Shown piece after piece: positions 24,250 to 26,537 of a stretch of 26,537 nt of DNA. The first letter of the stretch is position 1, and each line of letters starts with the position of its first letter. The notes below the pieces were generated by a model, which was not told the DNA's origin, ran no database searches, and saw only the letters and a program-made list of their open reading frames with translations. The stretch is from Candidatus Aminicenans sakinawicola JGI OTU-1. Lineage in GTDB: Bacteria > Acidobacteriota > Aminicenantia > Aminicenantales > Aminicenantaceae. A program made the position numbers and the translations under genes. The stretch spans positions 1 through 26,537 of the forward strand of contig AWNV01000045.1 in NCBI GenBank assembly GCA_000493965.1. The letters run 5' to 3'.

Positions 24250-25254
24250 TCAGATCGTGTCTTCTTTCTTCATCTTTTCGATCGTGACAATAATATTTCT
24301 TACGGTAGGCACTTCAGGATTTTCCGGGTCCATTTCGATGAACGTATTAAAATACTCGAGAGATTTGTCAAAATCGCCCTTGTTGAGATAGGCATACCCC
24401 AATTTCATATAAGGTTTGGACCAATCTTTTTTAATCTGGATGGATAGCTCAAGATATTTGATTGCCTCATCAACTTTCTGGTGAGAAAACAGCATTTCAG
24501 CTACATTATAGGCAGCTACTTCATCTTCTGGTGAGATATCCAGAGCCTGAGTGAAATATTTCTGAGCCCTCTCAAAATCTTCTTTCCGAATATAAATTTC
24601 TCCCAATCCGGTAAAGGCACGCAAACTGGCTTGAGGATCTTTTTTATAATCGCCAAATTTTTCCATGGTTTTATTCAGGACCAGTTGAAACTCTGCCTCA
24701 GCCTTGTCCAATTCTCCCTTTTTGAGGTAACAGGTTCCGATGTTGAGATGGGCATGGTAAATCTTAGGGTATATTGTTATGAATTTCTCAAACACGATTA
24801 AAGCCTCATCATAATTTTTTTCTTTGAGGAAAAGATTCCCCTTGTCGAACAATTTAAAAGACTCCTCATCCGCCAAACTGGGAGCAAAACCCGACAATTT
24901 TTTAAGCGTAAAATCAATGGGGGAATTTCTCCTGAGCTGGTGGATATTCTTATCTATGTAAGAACTGATGTAACCCTCTTTTGTGACAGTTATTCGCCAT
25001 TGGCCTGTTCCCATCCCTGCCACAGCAAAACGGCCATTCTTGTCTGAATAGCCCTCGAGTTTTGTGCCGTATTCCAAACTTTCAACAACAACCAAAACTC
25101 CTTCCAGAGGCTGCCCTTCCTCATCAACAACATTGCCATTAATCCTAGCCTTTCCCAAATGCTCCTGAGCAAATGTGGAAAGAACCACATAAGAGATAAG
25201 AAATAAGGTAAAAATACACAAGTTCAAGAATTTGTTTTTTTGGCTAAAGTTCAT
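24250..25254 (-). CDS. Secreted TPR protein with carboxypeptidase-regulatory-like domain
   Basis: The 334-residue protein has a signal peptide (cleavage after STFA, near residue 29) and a carboxypeptidase-regulatory-like beta domain at about 33-115 (ARINGNVVDEEGQPLEGVLV, KNGRFAVAGMGTGQW). TPR repeats fill 130-325 (for example AHLNIGTCYLKKGELDKAEA and PYMKLGYAYLNKGDFDKSLE). It should be a periplasmic or surface scaffold. The ATG at 25254 has GGAGG eight bases upstream and starts the signal peptide, so the longer frame to 25404 is rejected. It converges with the GWxTD lipoprotein gene, and the pairing of GWxTD and TPR genes is common in this bacterial group. Partner unknown. Confidence 0.88.
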   Translation of the reverse strand: MNFSQKNKFLNLCIFTLFLISYVVLSTFAQEHLGKARINGNVVDEEGQPLEGVLVVVESLEYGTKLEGYSDKNGRFAVAGMGTGQWRITVTKEGYISSYIDKNIHQLRRNSPIDFTLKKLSGFAPSLADEESFKLFDKGNLFLKEKNYDEALIVFEKFITIYPKIYHAHLNIGTCYLKKGELDKAEAEFQLVLNKTMEKFGDYKKDPQASLRAFTGLGEIYIRKEDFERAQKYFTQALDISPEDEVAAYNVAEMLFSHQKVDEAIKYLELSIQIKKDWSKPYMKLGYAYLNKGDFDKSLEYFNTFIEMDPENPEVPTVRNIIVTIEKMKKEDTI

Positions 25255-25339
25255 GCAAACCTCCTCTTTCACAATAAAAGGAATCTTTCCTGTGCCTTTT
25301 TTTCCCGGTTGTCTATTCAATAAATTCATGATCAAAAGG

Positions 25340-25664
25340 CTAGAGTTCAAACTCCATGACTTTTTCCAATTTTTCCTCACTCGTCTTGTTCTTGATAATA
25401 GCACGAAGTTGATTTTTTCCCAAACGAAGCTTGTCGAAATCTTCCTGCACCGACAGCATTAGAAAGAGACAGATGCAACTTTGTTTTCATGTCAATTGCA
25501 GGATTCTTTTTGCTCCAGGTGTATTCCCAGGAATTTACATCAATATTAGCGAGTTGGTTATCAACAGTTTTGAAATTGACAATTGCTGTTGGTTTTAGAG
25601 GAAGGTTCATTGTGTTGGATTTTGAAGGTTCAATAATCTTTTTCCGGTAAAAATATATCCTGTA
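25340..25664 (-). pseudogene. Frameshifted remnant of an unrecognised gene
   Basis: Two overlapping open frames seem to be one protein. Frame one runs from 25664 and includes MNLPLKPTAIVNFKTVDNQL and WEYTWSKKNPAIDMKTKL, up to SLSNAV. Frame two takes over at 25459 (LSVQEDFDKLRLGKNQLRAI, then KTSEEKLEKVMEFEL, stop at 25340). One extra base, or two missing bases, around 25455-25460 would explain the shift. No start with a ribosome site exists. The ending 'GKNQLRAIIKNKTSEEK' is compatible with the C-terminal beta region of an envelope protein such as a GWxTD protein, but I cannot assign it. It lies 86 bases upstream of the TPR gene on the same strand. Confidence 0.5.
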
Positions 25665-25745
25665 TTAATTATCTGAAACTTTCTCTGTATAATATTCAAA
25701 ACCATTATAACTTCAAATGAATCCTTTTGTTGTTTGAATATAATT

Positions 25746-25850
25746 TTATCTTTTGTGTTTTTTTGTGTAGTTAAGTTCGTCAAATAATCTTCTATCCCAA
25801 TCAATAGCAATTACAGAAAATATTCCTGGCTTTATTTCTCTTACAGCCAT
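25746..25850 (-). pseudogene. fprA: N-terminal fragment of an FprA-type flavodiiron protein gene
   Basis: The frame starts with ATG at 25850, with GGAGGAG just upstream, and shares one base with the TAA of the rubredoxin gene (TAATG), a coupled start. Residues 5-26 read EIKPGIFSVIAIDWD then RRLFDEL, the conserved opening of the FprA / flavorubredoxin family ('...GIYxVGAIDWDxRxFH'). After about residue 26 (25773) the similarity stops, and a stop follows at 25746. The remaining ~370 residues, including the diiron site and flavodoxin domain, are missing. In Moorella, hrb and fprA form an operon for oxygen and nitric oxide reduction, and the order here is the same. The stretch 25665-25745 holds nothing further. 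Confidence 0.75.
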
Positions 25851-26461
25851 TACTCCTCCTGCAATTCAAACATATCTTTACTGACTCCACAAACAGGGCA
25901 AACCCAATCATCAGGAATGTCTTCAAATGCTGTTCCTGGTTCTATCCCGGAATCCGGGTCTCCAACTTCAGGGTCATATACATAACCGCATACTGTGCAT
26001 ACATATTTTTGCATTTTCTTTTCCTCCTTCTTCTTACTTTTTTCTTCGGAAATATAAGTTGGTGCTGTTTTTGGTGCTTTACCTTTTTTAACTTTATGAT
26101 AGTAATCATAGGTCATTGGCATTTCATCATTGATAATCTCTGCATCTATCACTTTTCCAATAAAAACTATATGTGTGCCTACATCTAAATTATTTATAAC
26201 CTCACATTCTAAATAAGCAACTGTATAATCAAGAACAATTGGAGAATTGGTGGCACCAATTTTATAGTTCACATCTTTGAATTTGTTTATATCTTTGCCT
26301 GACTTAAATCCAAAATGTCCGATGAATTTCATTGTCGCATCTTCTGACAAAATTGATACACTAAAAACTCTGCTTTTTTTGATAAACTCGTGAGTGAGAT
26401 TACCTTTGTTTATACTAACTGCAATAGTCGGCGGTTCTGAAGTTGACCTGGAAAAGGTCAT
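25850..26461 (-). pseudogene. hrb: High-molecular-weight rubredoxin (flavin reductase domain plus rubredoxin), 5'-truncated
   Basis: Residues 7-125 of the frame are the flavin-reductase-like FMN-binding domain (TSEPPTIAVSINKGNLTHEF, GHFGFKSGKD, YLECEVIN). A Lys-rich linker follows, and then a full rubredoxin at about 150-203, with iron ligands in CTVC (155, 158) and CPVC (188, 191). This fusion is the Hrb type that feeds electrons from NADH to FprA. The N-terminal 30-40 residues normally present before TSEPP are absent: upstream of 26442 the sequence is polX, read on the wrong strand, and the apparent ATG at 26461 belongs to polX. The native promoter and start are therefore lost or lie elsewhere. 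It is coupled to the fprA fragment. Confidence 0.8.
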
Positions 26462-26537
26462 CGAAGGAGCACAGAAGTTGGGAATTGTGCTGGAACTTAA
26501 TTCCTATTATGACCGTCTGGATTTAAACGAATTTTAC
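26443..26537 (+). repeat. Third polX piece at the window end
   Basis: Identical over 95 bases to polX 18051-18145 (PHP domain). It replaces the 5' end of the rubredoxin gene. The join is abrupt at 26442/26443, sharing only the bases TTGACCTGG onward with polX. Confidence 0.95.

Noticed and set aside
25255..25404. 50-codon N-terminal extension of the TPR protein
   Set aside because: The signal peptide and the GGAGG site both point to the ATG at 25254; the extension reads through the remnant gene in a wrong frame.
25607..25810. Frame of 67 codons on the minus strand overlapping the fprA fragment (ends ATGA with the next frame)
   Set aside because: It overlaps the well-supported fprA start in another frame, is AT-rich with low complexity, and has no ribosome site.

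Overview
The window looks like a contig from an uncultured Gram-negative bacterium related to Acidobacteriota or Candidatus Aminicenantes. This is an inference from gene content: two MacB/FtsX-type permeases that carry traces of the PadR plus 'permease prefix' arrangement, a GWxTD-domain lipoprotein, an Oar-like TonB-dependent receptor with an N-terminal carboxypeptidase-regulatory-like domain, a secreted M55 peptidase and several lipoproteins. Most of the DNA is moderately AT-rich. The MFS gene near 6.7-7.9 kb is clearly GC-richer.

Layout. 0.1-2 kb: radical SAM gene, then a convergent HEPN-MNT toxin-antitoxin pair with a two-copy operator. 2-5 kb: a deleted, frameshifted copy of the 5' part of polX, an FtsX permease, and a 160-bp broken copy of the radical SAM 5' end. 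5-8 kb: GH29 fucosidase lipoprotein and MFS transporter, both on the minus strand. 8.1-11.4 kb: remnant of a REP-type transposase, YkvI-like permease, padR remnant, secreted M55 D-aminopeptidase, and a dead threonine-dehydratase-like gene. 11.4-14.1 kb: second padR remnant and second FtsX permease. 14.3-16.2 kb: PepSY-like lipoprotein and a BAHD-like acyltransferase on the minus strand. 16.5-18.3 kb: intact polX. 18.5-22.9 kb: RpiR regulator and TonB-dependent receptor. 23.1-25.3 kb: GWxTD lipoprotein convergent with a TPR protein. 25.3-26.5 kb: disrupted gene remnants and a truncated high-molecular-weight rubredoxin / FprA pair, fused at the last 95 bp to a third piece of polX.

The dominant signal is mosaicism. 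Three gene families (radical SAM, polX, padR) each occur as one longer copy plus one or more short fragments. For polX and padR the repeated block starts at the -35 box of the promoter. Many genes end or begin abruptly: the permease prefix domains, fprA, hrb, the threonine dehydratase and the transposase. Two of the frameshifts lie in homopolymers. This can be real genome erosion through recombination and deletion, or partly an assembly or sequencing effect, because the contig both begins and ends in repeated sequence. The least expected intact gene is the BAHD-like acyltransferase. The most complete small system is the HEPN-MNT module with its 21-bp-spaced repeats. I see no CRISPR array, rRNA, tRNA or complete insertion sequence.
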